From Bacillota bacterium (GTDB lineage Bacteria; Bacillota; Clostridia; Oscillospirales; Acutalibacteraceae): a DNA stretch of 64,000 nt. Position 1 is the stretch's first letter. Each line of letters begins with the position of its first letter. The notes under the pieces were generated by a model. The model saw only the letters and a program-made list of their open reading frames with translations, did not search any database and was not told the DNA's origin. Position numbers and translations under genes: made by a program. This document shows, piece after piece, positions 1 to 8,908 of the stretch. The stretch lies in the NCBI GenBank assembly GCA_021769885.1, contig JAETSA010000008.1:1-64000 (forward strand), read 5' to 3'.

Positions 1-40
1 TTTGTGCATCGCCGTTAGATTTGTGTGAATTTTGCGGGCG

Positions 41-135
41 GATGAAGGCATCCGCCCCTACGGGGTGGTGATTTGCCATTGGGTTGGTGCAAAATCCAAC
101 CGTGCTCGGGCGGGCGCGCAATGCGCGCCCCTACG
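41..135. repeat. Intergenic hairpin array A1
   Basis: Two short hairpin modules. One has the stem GGATG/CATCC inside GGGCG...CGCCCCTACG. The other has GGGCGCGC/GCGCGCCC. They are separated by a spacer of the TTGGGTT...AATCCAACC type found in most arrays of this window. No gene is visible in 1-284. Confidence 0.8.
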
Positions 136-284
136 GATTGCAGGAAGACAAATCCGCGCGGAATTGTAGTGTTTCAAAAGCGTTATTTTGAATGTTGCAC
201 AATCCGAACGCGAATTTTGTAACAAAATGCACAAATGGCTGTAAGAGAATAATTTAAGTTTTTGATAAAATCGTCAAAAAGCCC

Positions 285-313
285 TTGAAAAAAAGAAAAT
301 GGTTTGCTAAAAT
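285..313 (+). promoter_or_regulatory. Promoter for glgB
   Basis: A TTGAAA -35 box at 285-290 and a TAAAAT -10 box at 308-313 are separated by 17 nt. They lie 84 nt upstream of the glgB start. Confidence 0.6.
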
Positions 314-396
314 AATCCATATAAGGTGAGAAAGTGCCGTTTGCAACTCCTACAGAAACAGGCGTTCCTACCGAAACATATAGAGAGGTTATTCTT

Positions 397-2295
397 ATGC
401 CGAAAAAAGCAAAAGCAGCAGTTTCTCCGCACGAAGTACCGCTGTATCTGTTCCACGAGGGCAGCAATGCGCGCGCGTACGACTATTTCGGTGCGCACAA
501 AACAGCGGACGGCGTATGCTTCCGTGTTTGGGCACCGCGTGCCAAAGCCGTCAGCGTGGTCGGAGATTTTAACGATTGGGATGCGCTTGCCGCACCGATG
601 CAGCCTGTGCCCCAAAGCGGCGGTGTCTGGGAACTGACGCTTCCGAATATTCAGCAGTATGACGCCTATAAATACAATATTGTATCGCAGGCGGGCAAGT
701 CCTTTATGAAAAGCGACCCCTACGGTGTGCATATGGAAACCCGTCCGGGCACGGCGACCAAATATTACGAGGTCGCGGATTGCTACGAATGGTCGGACGA
801 TGCGTGGATTACTGCACGGGGAAAGAAAAACATTTACAAATCCCCCGTCAATATTTACGAAATGCACGCAGGCTCTTGGAAACAATACGAGGACGGAAAC
901 TTCTATTCCTACCGTGCGCTTGCCGATGAGCTTGTACCGTACATTAAGGATATGGGCTACACGCACATTGAGTTTATGCCGCTGACGGAATACCCGTTCG
1001 ACGGCTCGTGGGGCTATCAGGTCACAGGCTATTTTGCCGCAACCTCGCGCTACGGTACGCCTGCGGATTTGAAATATCTGATTGACACCTGCCATAACGC
1101 GGGCTTGGGCGTGATTCTCGATTGGGTGCCCGCGCATTTCCCGAAGGACGCCAACGGGCTTTACGAATTTGACGGCGCACCGCTGTATGAGTACACCGAC
1201 CCCAAAAAGGGCGAGCATTATTCCTGGGGTACGCGCGTATTTGACTACGGCCGACCGGAGGTTCGCTCGTTCTTGATGTCCAGTGCGGATTTTTGGCTGC
1301 GTGAATACCACATTGACGGTCTGCGTATTGATGCGGTAGCTTCTATGCTGTATCTCGATTACGACCGTGACGAAGGGCAGTGGATTCCGAATAAAAACGG
1401 CGGCCGTGAAAATTTGGAAGCCGTGGAATTTCTGCAAAAGCTCAACGAAACCGTATTCCGCGAGCACCCGCACGCGCTGATGATTGCGGAGGAAAGCACC
1501 TCTTGGCCGATGGTTTCGCGTCCCGTGTATATGGGTGGCTTAGGCTTTAACTTTAAATGGAATATGGGCTGGATGAACGACATCCTGCGCTACTTCTCTT
1601 TAGACGGCTTTTTCCGAAAATACAACCACGACTGCATTACGTTCTCGCTGTTCTATGCATTCTCCGAGAACTTTGTATTGCCGATTTCCCACGATGAGGT
1701 CGTACACGGCAAAAAATCGCTGATTGACAAAATGCCCGGCACATATGAAGAAAAATTCGCGGGCGTGCGTGCATTTGTCGGCTATATGATGGCACACCCC
1801 GGCAAAAAGCTGATGTTTATGGGGCAGGAGTTCGGGCAGTTTATCGAGTGGAATTTTGCACAGGGTCTTGACTGGCTGCTGCTCGATTACCCCGCGCACC
1901 GCGCACTGCAAACGTATTTCCGCGAAATCAACCGGCTTTATAAAAAGACCAAGCCGTTTTGGGAAGTGGACGATTCGTGGGAGGGCTTTTCCTGGATTTC
2001 CTCGGATGATAAGGACAATTCCGTCATTGCATTCCGCCGTATAGACGAAAGCGGCAAGGAGATCATTGCGGTTTGCAACTTCACGAATGTGGAACGGACG
2101 GGATACCGCATCGGCGTACCGAAAAAGGGCAACTATAAGGTATTCTTTAATTCCGATGACGAGAAATTCGGCGGCGAGGGGCGCGGTGACCGTGAAAAGC
2201 TCCGCGCAGAGAGCGTCAATATGCACGGCTTCGAGCAAAGCATTGTTTTGGATTTACCGCCGCTTTCGACGATTTATTTAAAGAAAACAAGATAA
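397..2295 (+). CDS. glgB: 1,4-alpha-glucan branching enzyme
   Basis: Forms alpha-1,6 branches in glycogen by cutting and transferring alpha-1,4 chains. The 632-aa protein has an N-terminal CBM48-like region and then a GH13 barrel. The nucleophile Asp312 sits in [10 protein letters not shown], the acid Glu365 in MIAEEST, and the substrate-binding pair His432-Asp433 in ISHDEVVHG. The ATG at 397 is chosen over a GTG at 334 because an AGAGAGG ribosome-binding site precedes it. It is the first gene of the glycogen cluster, 55 nt before glgC. Length and motifs are normal for bacterial GlgB with a short N-terminus. Confidence 0.96.
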   Translation: MPKKAKAAVSPHEVPLYLFHEGSNARAYDYFGAHKTADGVCFRVWAPRAKAVSVVGDFNDWDALAAPMQPVPQSGGVWELTLPNIQQYDAYKYNIVSQAGKSFMKSDPYGVHMETRPGTATKYYEVADCYEWSDDAWITARGKKNIYKSPVNIYEMHAGSWKQYEDGNFYSYRALADELVPYIKDMGYTHIEFMPLTEYPFDGSWGYQVTGYFAATSRYGTPADLKYLIDTCHNAGLGVILDWVPAHFPKDANGLYEFDGAPLYEYTDPKKGEHYSWGTRVFDYGRPEVRSFLMSSADFWLREYHIDGLRIDAVASMLYLDYDRDEGQWIPNKNGGRENLEAVEFLQKLNETVFREHPHALMIAEESTSWPMVSRPVYMGGLGFNFKWNMGWMNDILRYFSLDGFFRKYNHDCITFSLFYAFSENFVLPISHDEVVHGKKSLIDKMPGTYEEKFAGVRAFVGYMMAHPGKKLMFMGQEFGQFIEWNFAQGLDWLLLDYPAHRALQTYFREINRLYKKTKPFWEVDDSWEGFSWISSDDKDNSVIAFRRIDESGKEIIAVCNFTNVERTGYRIGVPKKGNYKVFFNSDDEKFGGEGRGDREKLRAESVNMHGFEQSIVLDLPPLSTIYLKKTR

Positions 2296-2350
2296 ACTGT
2301 ACTTTCCATAGTATTTTACAAATTATTTTCCTTGAAGGAGGAATTATTTT

Positions 2351-3565
2351 ATGGCACGTAAAATGGAGTGTATTGCGATGCTGCTCGCGGGCGGGCAAGG
2401 CTCACGCCTCGGGATACTCACCAAAAACATCGCAAAACCTGCCGTCCCCTACGGCGGCAAATACCGCATCATCGACTTCCCGCTTTCCAACTGTGTGAAC
2501 TCGGGCATTTCCACGGTCGGTGTGCTGACGCAGTATCAGCCCTTGGAACTGAATGATTACATCGGCAACGGTCAGCCGTGGGATTTAGACCGCGCCAACG
2601 GCGGTGTGCACGTACTCTCGCCCTATCAGCAAATCAAAGGCTCGGAGTGGTATAAGGGCACGGCAAATGCAATTTATCAGAACATCACGTTTATTGACCG
2701 CTACAACCCCGAATATGTGGCGGTGCTTTCGGGCGACCACATTTATAAAATGGATTACTCCAAAATGCTCGAATATCACAAGGAAAAGGACGCCGCCTGC
2801 ACCATCGCGATGCTCGAAGTGCCGTGGGAGGAAGCCCCCCGCTTCGGTTTGATGCTGACGGATGACGACAATAAGATTACGGAATTTGAAGAAAAGCCCA
2901 AAAATCCGCGCAGCAACAAAGCGTCTATGGGCGTATACATATTCACGTGGAGCAAGCTTCGCCAGTACCTGATTGACGACGAAGCCAATCCCGATTCTTC
3001 CAACGACTTCGGGCACGATGTCATTCCCGCCATGCACAACGCGGGCGAAAAGATGTACGCCTATCTGTTTGACGGCTATTGGAAGGATGTCGGCACGATT
3101 GACAGCCTGTGGGAAGCAAATCTTGACCTTTTGAATCCGAAGGTGGATTTGGATTTGTCCGACCCGACGTGGAAAATCTATTCCAAGACCCCGACCGCAC
3201 CGCCGCACTATATCGCCGCGAGTGCAACCGTGGAAAATTCAATGATCGGCGAAGGCTCGCAGGTCTACGGTGAATTGGATTTCTCCATTTTGTTCCACAA
3301 CGTCACCGTAGAGGAGGGCGCGGTCGTGCGTGACTCTATTGTGATGCCGGGCACGGTTATCAAATCGGGCGCGGTGGTACAGTATGCCATCGTCGCGGAA
3401 AATGCAGTCATTGAAGAGAATGCCGTGGTCGGCGAACGTCCCGAGGATATGCAGAACCTTGAGGATTGGGGCGTTGCCGTGGTCGGCGCGGGTGTCAGCG
3501 TCGGGAAAGGTGCGCACGTCGCACCGAAAGCGATGGTTGACGCAGATGTAAAGGAGGCGGAATAA
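2351..3565 (+). CDS. glgC: Glucose-1-phosphate adenylyltransferase
   Basis: Makes ADP-glucose from glucose-1-phosphate and ATP, the committed step of glycogen synthesis. The 404-aa protein carries the nucleotidyltransferase signature [11 protein letters not shown] at residues 14-24, a [11 protein letters not shown] substrate motif, and a C-terminal left-handed beta-helix of hexapeptide type. A strong AAGGAGG lies 8-10 nt before the ATG. Its stop codon overlaps the glgD start by one base (TAATG), so translation is probably coupled. In Firmicutes GlgC and GlgD form a heteromer with GlgC as the catalytic partner (family knowledge). Confidence 0.97.
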   Translation: MARKMECIAMLLAGGQGSRLGILTKNIAKPAVPYGGKYRIIDFPLSNCVNSGISTVGVLTQYQPLELNDYIGNGQPWDLDRANGGVHVLSPYQQIKGSEWYKGTANAIYQNITFIDRYNPEYVAVLSGDHIYKMDYSKMLEYHKEKDAACTIAMLEVPWEEAPRFGLMLTDDDNKITEFEEKPKNPRSNKASMGVYIFTWSKLRQYLIDDEANPDSSNDFGHDVIPAMHNAGEKMYAYLFDGYWKDVGTIDSLWEANLDLLNPKVDLDLSDPTWKIYSKTPTAPPHYIAASATVENSMIGEGSQVYGELDFSILFHNVTVEEGAVVRDSIVMPGTVIKSGAVVQYAIVAENAVIEENAVVGERPEDMQNLEDWGVAVVGAGVSVGKGAHVAPKAMVDADVKEAE

Positions 3566-4683
3566 TGACCGGCAATAACATTTTGGGCATTATTTATTCC
3601 AATAAATACGACGAATGCTTAAACGAAATTACAGGCCTGCGCACCATGGGCTCGGTGCCGTTTGCAGGCCGCTACAGACTGATTGACTTTGCGCTGTCCA
3701 ATATGGTAAACAGCGGCATTGAAAAGGTCGGCGTCATTACCAAAAGCAATTACCAGTCCCTGATGGATCATTTGGGCACGGGCAAGCCGTGGGATCTCTC
3801 GCGTAAAACGGAAGGTATGTTCATTCTGCCGCCATTCTCGTCCGCAAGCAATATGGGCGGCTATACAAACCGTGTGGAAATGCTGCGCGGTGTGATGGGC
3901 TTCATTTCCCGTTCCACAGAGGAATACATTTTGCTGTCCGACTGCAACGAGGTTATGAATATCGACATTGACGAGCTGATGGATTTCCATACAGACAACA
4001 ATGCGGATATTTCGATTGTCTACCAGCACGGCGACTTGCCGAAGCTGGACAATATTATGGAACTGCAAATGCAGGAGGGCGGGCGCATTACACAGGTCGC
4101 GCTTTCGCCGAACACGTCAGGTGCGGTAGATTATTCTTTAAATATGATTTTGATGAAGCGCTCGCTTTTACAGCGGCTCATCAATGAAGCGGTCAGCCTG
4201 AACCACGAATCCTTTGAACGCGATATCATTCAGGGAAATGTCTCAAAACTTCGCATTTTCGGTTTCGCGGCAAAGGGCTTCACCCGCACTATCGATTCGC
4301 TCGCAAGCTATTTTAAGGTCAGTATGGATTTGTTAGAACCGCAGAACTGCGCACAGCTGTTCGACCCCGACCGTCCCGTATACACCAAGGTGCGTGACGA
4401 TATGCCTGCCATTTACGGTCTTGGCTCTAAGGTCAAAAATTCGCTGATTGCCGACGGATGCATCATCGACGGCGAGGTGGAAAACTCCATTCTCTTCCGC
4501 GGCGTTCGTGTCGAAAAAGGCGCGGTTGTGAAAAACTCTATCCTGATGCAGGGCAGCTTTGTTGCCACCGGCTCCACACTCAATTACACCATCGCCGACA
4601 AGAGCGTCGCAATTACGCCGAACAAAACCCTCTCCGGTGCGGAGAATTATCCCGTATTCGTCGGTAAGGGTATTGTAATTTAA
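3565..4683 (+). CDS. glgD: GlgD subunit of glucose-1-phosphate adenylyltransferase
   Basis: This 372-aa paralogue of GlgC lacks the GGxGxRLxxLT catalytic loop. It begins NNILGIIYSNKYDECLNEI instead, which is typical of GlgD. It keeps PFAGRYRLIDF and a C-terminal hexapeptide helix. By family analogy it is a regulatory or stimulatory partner of GlgC rather than an active enzyme. Its start overlaps the glgC stop by one base. A hairpin array separates it from glgA. Confidence 0.95.
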   Translation: MTGNNILGIIYSNKYDECLNEITGLRTMGSVPFAGRYRLIDFALSNMVNSGIEKVGVITKSNYQSLMDHLGTGKPWDLSRKTEGMFILPPFSSASNMGGYTNRVEMLRGVMGFISRSTEEYILLSDCNEVMNIDIDELMDFHTDNNADISIVYQHGDLPKLDNIMELQMQEGGRITQVALSPNTSGAVDYSLNMILMKRSLLQRLINEAVSLNHESFERDIIQGNVSKLRIFGFAAKGFTRTIDSLASYFKVSMDLLEPQNCAQLFDPDRPVYTKVRDDMPAIYGLGSKVKNSLIADGCIIDGEVENSILFRGVRVEKGAVVKNSILMQGSFVATGSTLNYTIADKSVAITPNKTLSGAENYPVFVGKGIVI

Positions 4684-4699
4684 GCGGATTTTGTGCAAA

Positions 4700-4860
4700 C
4701 CGCGTAGGGACGGACATCCTTGTCCGTCCGCAAATTTCCGCAAGATAAAAAGATAATTTGTAGGGGCGGCTACCTCAGCCGCCCGAGCAAGGCTTGATTT
4801 CGTGCAGACGCATCCTGTGCCGTGTGAGATTCTTTGCTGCGCTCAGAATGACAATTTGCA
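4700..4860. repeat. Intergenic hairpin array A2 (between glgD and glgA)
   Basis: It holds the hairpin GGACGGACATCC/TGTCCGTCC, then GGGCGGCTACCTCAGCCGCCC-type and a degenerate GAGATTCTTTGCTGCGCTCAGAATGA module. This is one of the few arrays inside what should be one operon, so it may affect glgA transcription. Confidence 0.75.
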
Positions 4861-4879
4861 CTAATGAAAGGAAAAACCT

Positions 4880-6304
4880 ATGAAAGTTTTATATGTTTCC
4901 AGTGAAGCACTGCCCTTTATGGCGTCTGGCGGGCTTGCTGATGTGGCAGGCTCTTTGCCGCAGGCACTGCGCAAGCGGTTAATCGGCTGCCGCGTGGTGA
5001 TGCCGATGTATGACGGCATTCGGCAGGAATTAAAGGACACCATGACCTTCCTCACGAGTATTTCCGTGCCCGTGGCATGGCGCAGACAGTACTGCGGTAT
5101 TTTCGAGGCCAAGGCAAACGGCGTTATCTACTATCTGCTTGACAATCAGTATTATTTCAAGCGGGACGGCATTTACGGCTATTACGATGATGCAGAGCGG
5201 TTTGCATTTTTTGCACGCGCGGTGCTTGAAATGCTGCCGCATATCGGCTTCAAGCCCGACATCATCCACTGCAACGACTGGCAGTCCGCGCTCACACCGC
5301 TTTACTACAGCACGATGTATGCAACCCGTGAAGGCTATGAGAATATCAAAACCATTTTCACGATTCACAACATTCAGTATCAGGGTACATACGGCAAGGA
5401 ACTGATTGGCGAAGTGCTCGGCCTGCGTCCGCAGGACACAGGGCTAATCGAGTATGACGGTGACGTCAACTTTATGAAGGGCGCGATTGAAACCGCCAAC
5501 CGTGTGACGACCGTCAGTCCCTCTTACGCCAACGAAATTCTCGACCCGTGGTATTCCCACGGCTTGGATACAATTCTCCGTGAGCGCAGCTTTAAGCTGT
5601 CGGGCATTCTCAACGGCATTGATACCGTCAGCTACGACCCCGAAACCGACCCCGATATTTTTGAGCATTACTCGGCGGCGGACTTCTCCGCAAAAGCCGA
5701 AAATAAACGCGCCTTGCAGGAGCTGATGGGCTTGCCGCAGCGTGCGGATGTGCCGCTGATGGGTATGGTCACGCGCTTGGTCGGGCACAAAGGGCTTGAC
5801 CTTGTGAAAGCGGTGCTCGATGAACTGCTCTCGACCGAGGATATTCAAATGGTCGTGCTCGGCTCGGGCGAATGGCAGTATGAAGAGTTCTTCAAAGCGA
5901 TGGCGGCAAAGCATCCCGACAAATTCGCGCTGAAGCTTGGCTTCGTGCCGTCGCTCTCGCGTAAGATTTATGCGGGCACGGATTTGTTCTTGATGCCCTC
6001 GAAGAGCGAACCCTGCGGACTGTCGCAGATGATTGCGCTTCGCTACGGCTCAATTCCGATTGTCCGCGAAACAGGCGGACTGCGCGACAGCATTCAGGAC
6101 AGCGGCGACGGGCAAGGCAACGGCTTCACCTTTGCAAGCTACAACGCACACGATATGCTGTATACCATTCGCCGTGCGCTCGAGGGCTACAGACAGCCCG
6201 ACGGCTGGAAAATCCTGATGAAGCGCGCAATGGAGTGCGACAACAGCTGGGGCAAATCCGCCAATGCGTATATTAAGCTGTATAAGGATGTTTTGAAGGA
6301 TTAA
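4880..6304 (+). CDS. glgA: Glycogen synthase (ADP-glucose type)
   Basis: GT5 enzyme extending alpha-1,4-glucan from ADP-glucose. The 474-aa protein has two Rossmann domains. The N-terminal loop reads ASGGLADVAG at residues 15-24, so Ala15 stands where E. coli GlgA has Lys15 (KTGGLADV). The C-terminal donor-site motif EPCGLSQMIALRYG followed by GGLRDSI is intact. AAAGGAAAAA lies upstream of the ATG. It is the last gene of the glg cluster, 196 nt after glgD across a repeat array, so it may need its own promoter. Confidence 0.95.
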   Translation: MKVLYVSSEALPFMASGGLADVAGSLPQALRKRLIGCRVVMPMYDGIRQELKDTMTFLTSISVPVAWRRQYCGIFEAKANGVIYYLLDNQYYFKRDGIYGYYDDAERFAFFARAVLEMLPHIGFKPDIIHCNDWQSALTPLYYSTMYATREGYENIKTIFTIHNIQYQGTYGKELIGEVLGLRPQDTGLIEYDGDVNFMKGAIETANRVTTVSPSYANEILDPWYSHGLDTILRERSFKLSGILNGIDTVSYDPETDPDIFEHYSAADFSAKAENKRALQELMGLPQRADVPLMGMVTRLVGHKGLDLVKAVLDELLSTEDIQMVVLGSGEWQYEEFFKAMAAKHPDKFALKLGFVPSLSRKIYAGTDLFLMPSKSEPCGLSQMIALRYGSIPIVRETGGLRDSIQDSGDGQGNGFTFASYNAHDMLYTIRRALEGYRQPDGWKILMKRAMECDNSWGKSANAYIKLYKDVLKD

Positions 6305-6325
6305 AACAGATTTTCGCGCACTTCC

Positions 6326-6600
6326 CGTAGGGGCGCGCATTGCGCGCCCGCAAAAATCAGATAGGGCTTCGCGGAACGACACTTAAGGTCGTTCCCTACG
6401 CCTGTAGGGGTCAGCGTCCCGACAACCCTTGTGTAAAAAATACGGACAGCGAGCCGGGGCTGTCCCTACGATACGTAAAATGATACGCCGACTCCGTAGG
6501 GGCGCTTCACGAAGCGCCCGAGCACGGGTGGATTTCGAACAAACCTGCGGCGGGAGCAAGCTCCCGCCCTACCGATTGTATAATCCGCTTTGTGCAATGA
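6326..6600. repeat. Intergenic hairpin array A3
   Basis: At least five hairpin modules are packed between glgA and the minus-strand GNAT gene: GGGGCGCGC/GCGCGCCC, GGAACGAC/GTCGTTCC, GACAGC/GCTGTC, GGGGCGCTTC/GAAGCGCCC and GGGAGCAAGCTCCC. Each is joined to a GTAGGG or CCCTAC flank. Confidence 0.8.
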
Positions 6601-6650
6601 GTGGATTCTTCGATTCGCTCATAATGACAAGATTTTACACGAAATGCGAT

Positions 6651-7208
6651 TTACAACGCATACCCCATTAAAACCGCACCGCCGACAATATTCAGCACCT
6701 GAAAGCCCTGCTTTTTGTAAAAACGCAGGGCTTTTTTGTTGTTACTGCCGACGCAAAGAAAAACGCCCGACACGTTTTTCGCGCGCAAATGGGCTTTGAG
6801 CGCATCCATTAAAGCTGTACCCATCCCCTGCCCTTGTGCTTCGGGCAATAAATCAATGTGCAAATGCGCGGGATACCGCTTCGCATATTTCTTTTGAAGC
6901 TTGGGCTCAAAATACGCACGTACGCCGCGCAAAAATCCAAGGTTTCGGATATCCTTGCATTCGTTTTTTCGAAAGCTTTCACAATAGGTTTTATAATCGG
7001 GCGCGCAAAGAATATAGCCGACCGCTTCATCCGCTTCGTTTACCGCCACAAAGCAATCGTCCAAGCACGCGCGCGTATAATACCGATTGTAAAGCAACAG
7101 CGTATTTTCCCTTGCCGCCGCATCTTTTCTTAAATTTGCACTTGCAGTCAGCAGACAAATCCGCTCTGCTGCGGGAATATCCCGTGCTTCCATTTTTCGA
7201 ATATGCAA
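6651..7208 (-). CDS. GNAT family N-acetyltransferase
   Basis: A 185-aa acetyltransferase. The acetyl-CoA loop is visible as LPEAQGQGMGTALMDAL (Q/R-x-x-G-x-G/A), followed by the beta5-alpha4 region VGSNNKKALRFYKKQGF. The substrate is unknown. The start is probably a TTG at 7208, which has AAAGGAGGA 8 nt upstream; the first internal ATG is five codons later. It is the last gene of the PadR operon and starts 22 nt after the tiny membrane gene. Confidence 0.85.
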   Translation of the reverse strand: MHIRKMEARDIPAAERICLLTASANLRKDAAARENTLLLYNRYYTRACLDDCFVAVNEADEAVGYILCAPDYKTYCESFRKNECKDIRNLGFLRGVRAYFEPKLQKKYAKRYPAHLHIDLLPEAQGQGMGTALMDALKAHLRAKNVSGVFLCVGSNNKKALRFYKKQGFQVLNIVGGAVLMGYAL

Positions 7209-7230
7209 AAGAATGTATCCTCCTTTGCCG

Positions 7231-7332
7231 TTATTTCTTTTTTTGCCGAATCCCCATATACGAACAGCTGATTGCCAAAAACAAGCCCAATAAAATCCAT
7301 GGGAACGCGGCATTTGCAAACTCACTGATCAT
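7231..7332 (-). CDS. Predicted 33-aa single-pass membrane protein
   Basis: A very small reading frame with its own GAGGAG ribosome-binding site 8 nt before the ATG. It encodes one hydrophobic helix (residues about 9-25, FPWILLGLFLAISCSYM) and a basic tail RQKKK. It lies exactly between the DUF2812 gene (12 nt upstream) and the GNAT gene. The good translation signal and helix-plus-positive-tail layout argue that it is real, but no homology can be claimed by eye. Confidence 0.6.
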   Translation of the reverse strand: MISEFANAAFPWILLGLFLAISCSYMGIRQKKK

Positions 7333-7344
7333 CCCAAACGCTCC

Positions 7345-7896
7345 TCACTTATGCACGGACCTGTAAAATTTCCAATACCGCACACCGAACTGTATAAATG
7401 CAATTACATAAACCGCAAACAGCACACAGTAAAATATAAAAACCGCTCTGCTCTCGGGGAATTGACTGTGGCTCTGTATGAACATTTGCGGAATAATCAG
7501 CGACAAGAAGATTATCAAAAGCGGCGTCATCCGCCCGACAAAAACACGCTTCATCATATCCAGTCGGGACGCGTCGTCGCAGAAAATGCCCTCCTCGGTT
7601 TCGCCCATTTCACAAGCCGCCTTGCGAAAATAGCTGTACCCTGCGTAATTCTGCAAGTATTCCCAGCCGCAATCGCGGAATAGCTGAATGTATTCGTTTG
7701 GCTGTTTGGTGCTGTCCGCATTGTAGTCCAACTGATAGACGACATCCTGCGGCACGCACTTTTCAAAATGATATACGCCAAGCCCGCTGACGCGGACAAA
7801 TGCCCAGCCGTTTTTATGCTGTTCTCTGAGATACTTTTCTTCTTTCTGCCATTCGGGAACCGAAAAAAATCGGAGCTGTGTTTTTGTGTTGCCCAT
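7345..7896 (-). CDS. DUF2812 family membrane protein
   Basis: A 183-aa protein. It starts RFFSVPEWQKEEKYLREQ and continues with HFEKCVPQDVVYQLDYN and FRDCGWEYLQNYAGYSYFRK, the DUF2812 pattern. Two hydrophobic segments follow near the C-terminus (about 123-142 and 153-173). The ATG at 7896 is chosen because GGAGG precedes it, and it sits one base after the PadR stop. In Firmicutes DUF2812 genes are repeatedly paired with PadR regulators, which suggests a small regulated membrane response whose trigger is unknown. Confidence 0.85.
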   Translation of the reverse strand: MGNTKTQLRFFSVPEWQKEEKYLREQHKNGWAFVRVSGLGVYHFEKCVPQDVVYQLDYNADSTKQPNEYIQLFRDCGWEYLQNYAGYSYFRKAACEMGETEEGIFCDDASRLDMMKRVFVGRMTPLLIIFLSLIIPQMFIQSHSQFPESRAVFIFYCVLFAVYVIAFIQFGVRYWKFYRSVHK

Positions 7897-7897
7897 A

Positions 7898-8212
7898 TTA
7901 TTTTGCCGCCTCCATACTTTGATATAAACGCGCAATTCTTTGCATTTCCAAATTTAAAACCTGCGTTCCGAGGTCTGTAATGCAATAAATTTTCCGTTTG
8001 TCCTCTTCCCGCACAAACCGAATCAAGCCGTCCTTTTCCATTTTGGACAAACTCCCGTACAGCGTGCCCGGGCTGATTTTGATTTCCCCGTGCGTCAACT
8101 GCTCGGTTTTTTTCACAATGCTGTAGCCGTGCGCTTCTTCGCGCAGGCATAAAAGAATATAAAAGCCGGTTTCCGTCATCGGCACATATACTTTTCTGAT
8201 ATGACTGTCCAT
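7898..8212 (-). CDS. PadR family transcriptional regulator
   Basis: A 104-aa winged-helix protein with the PadR core TETGFYILLCLREEAHGYSI, then ISPGTLYGSLSKMEKDGLI, and a short C-terminal dimerisation helix (PadR-s1 type). It is the first gene of a four-gene minus-strand operon and probably represses it, because repeated TATATCGMAGT boxes overlap the promoter immediately upstream. Confidence 0.92.
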   Translation of the reverse strand: MDSHIRKVYVPMTETGFYILLCLREEAHGYSIVKKTEQLTHGEIKISPGTLYGSLSKMEKDGLIRFVREEDKRKIYCITDLGTQVLNLEMQRIARLYQSMEAAK

Positions 8213-8242
8213 TCTGTCGCCTTTCTATGCACTGCAATGTAT

Positions 8243-8286
8243 CGTACTTCGATATATAGTATAGCACTGCGATATACTTCTGTCAA
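8243..8286 (-). promoter_or_regulatory. PadR operon promoter with repeated operator boxes
   Basis: A consensus promoter on the minus strand: TTGACA (8286-8281), a 17-nt spacer and TATACT (8263-8258). Two direct repeats of TATATCGMAGT overlap it, one in the spacer (near 8277-8267) and one just downstream of the -10 box (near 8257-8246), about two helical turns apart. The arrangement suits PadR autorepression. Confidence 0.7.
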
Positions 8287-8310
8287 GTATCAAATGTGAT
8301 TTGGATAGGG

Positions 8311-8905
8311 TGTAGGGAACAACCTCTGTGTTGTTCCGGGAAATCTGCACGAAGTGACTTTGATTTACAAATTGTAGGGGTCGCTGTTCTCGCCTGCCGG
8401 CTTGGTCGGTGCTTCTAAGCTTCGCTTAGAGGTGTCCACCGGACACCCGCACCCTCAGCGACCCGTGGGCGAACACAGTTCGCCCCTACAGGTGTAGGGA
8501 GCGACCCCTGTGTCGTTCCGTAAAATTCGCACAAACCAAATTGAATTTGTGCGTAGGGAATGGGCATTGCCCATTCCGCGGGTCGCCGAGGTCGGCGACC
8601 CCTACGGATTGCAATTCACCGTTGGGTTTGTGGAAAATCCAACCGTTCTCGGGCGATTCGTGAATCGCCCCTACGGGTTGTGTTTCACCGTTGGGTTTTT
8701 GCAAAAAGCCGACCGTGCTCGGGCGGATGAAGGCATCCGCCCCTACGGGTTGTGTTTCACCGTTGGGTTTTTGCAAAAAGCCGACCGTGCTCGGGCGGGC
8801 ACGGAAGGTCTCGCCTACCGGCTCGGCCGGTGCTTCTGCATACTTTCGTATGCAGAGGTCTCCACCGGAGACCCGCACCCCGCCCCTACGATTGACGCAT
8901 TGCCG
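8311..8905. repeat. Intergenic hairpin array A4 (largest)
   Basis: About 600 bp of nested hairpins and no gene. It contains a long composite module at 8375-8465 (outer stem GGTCGCTG/CAGCGACC, inner CTAAGC/GCTTAG), several short stems (GCGAAC/GTTCGC, GCGATTC/GAATCGC, GGATG/CATCC) and the variant composite at 8795-8885, where the inner palindrome is TGCATAC/GTATGCA. Reading frames here are spurious. Confidence 0.85.
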
Positions 8906-8908
8906 CGG

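Noticed and set aside
307-1473. 388-codon open frame antisense to glgB
   Set aside because: Shadow of a GC-rich gene; glgB has all catalytic motifs on the plus strand. Similar antisense frames over pnp, dnaK, dnaJ and the phosphoesterase genes were rejected for the same reason.
6836-7366. 176-codon plus-strand frame opposite the GNAT gene
   Set aside because: Antisense to three minus-strand genes with good motifs and translation signals; composition is Arg/Ser/Pro-rich as in shadow frames.
8311-8905. CRISPR-like repetition
   Set aside because: Units are palindromic modules of different stems without a constant repeat and unique spacers, and no cas gene is present.
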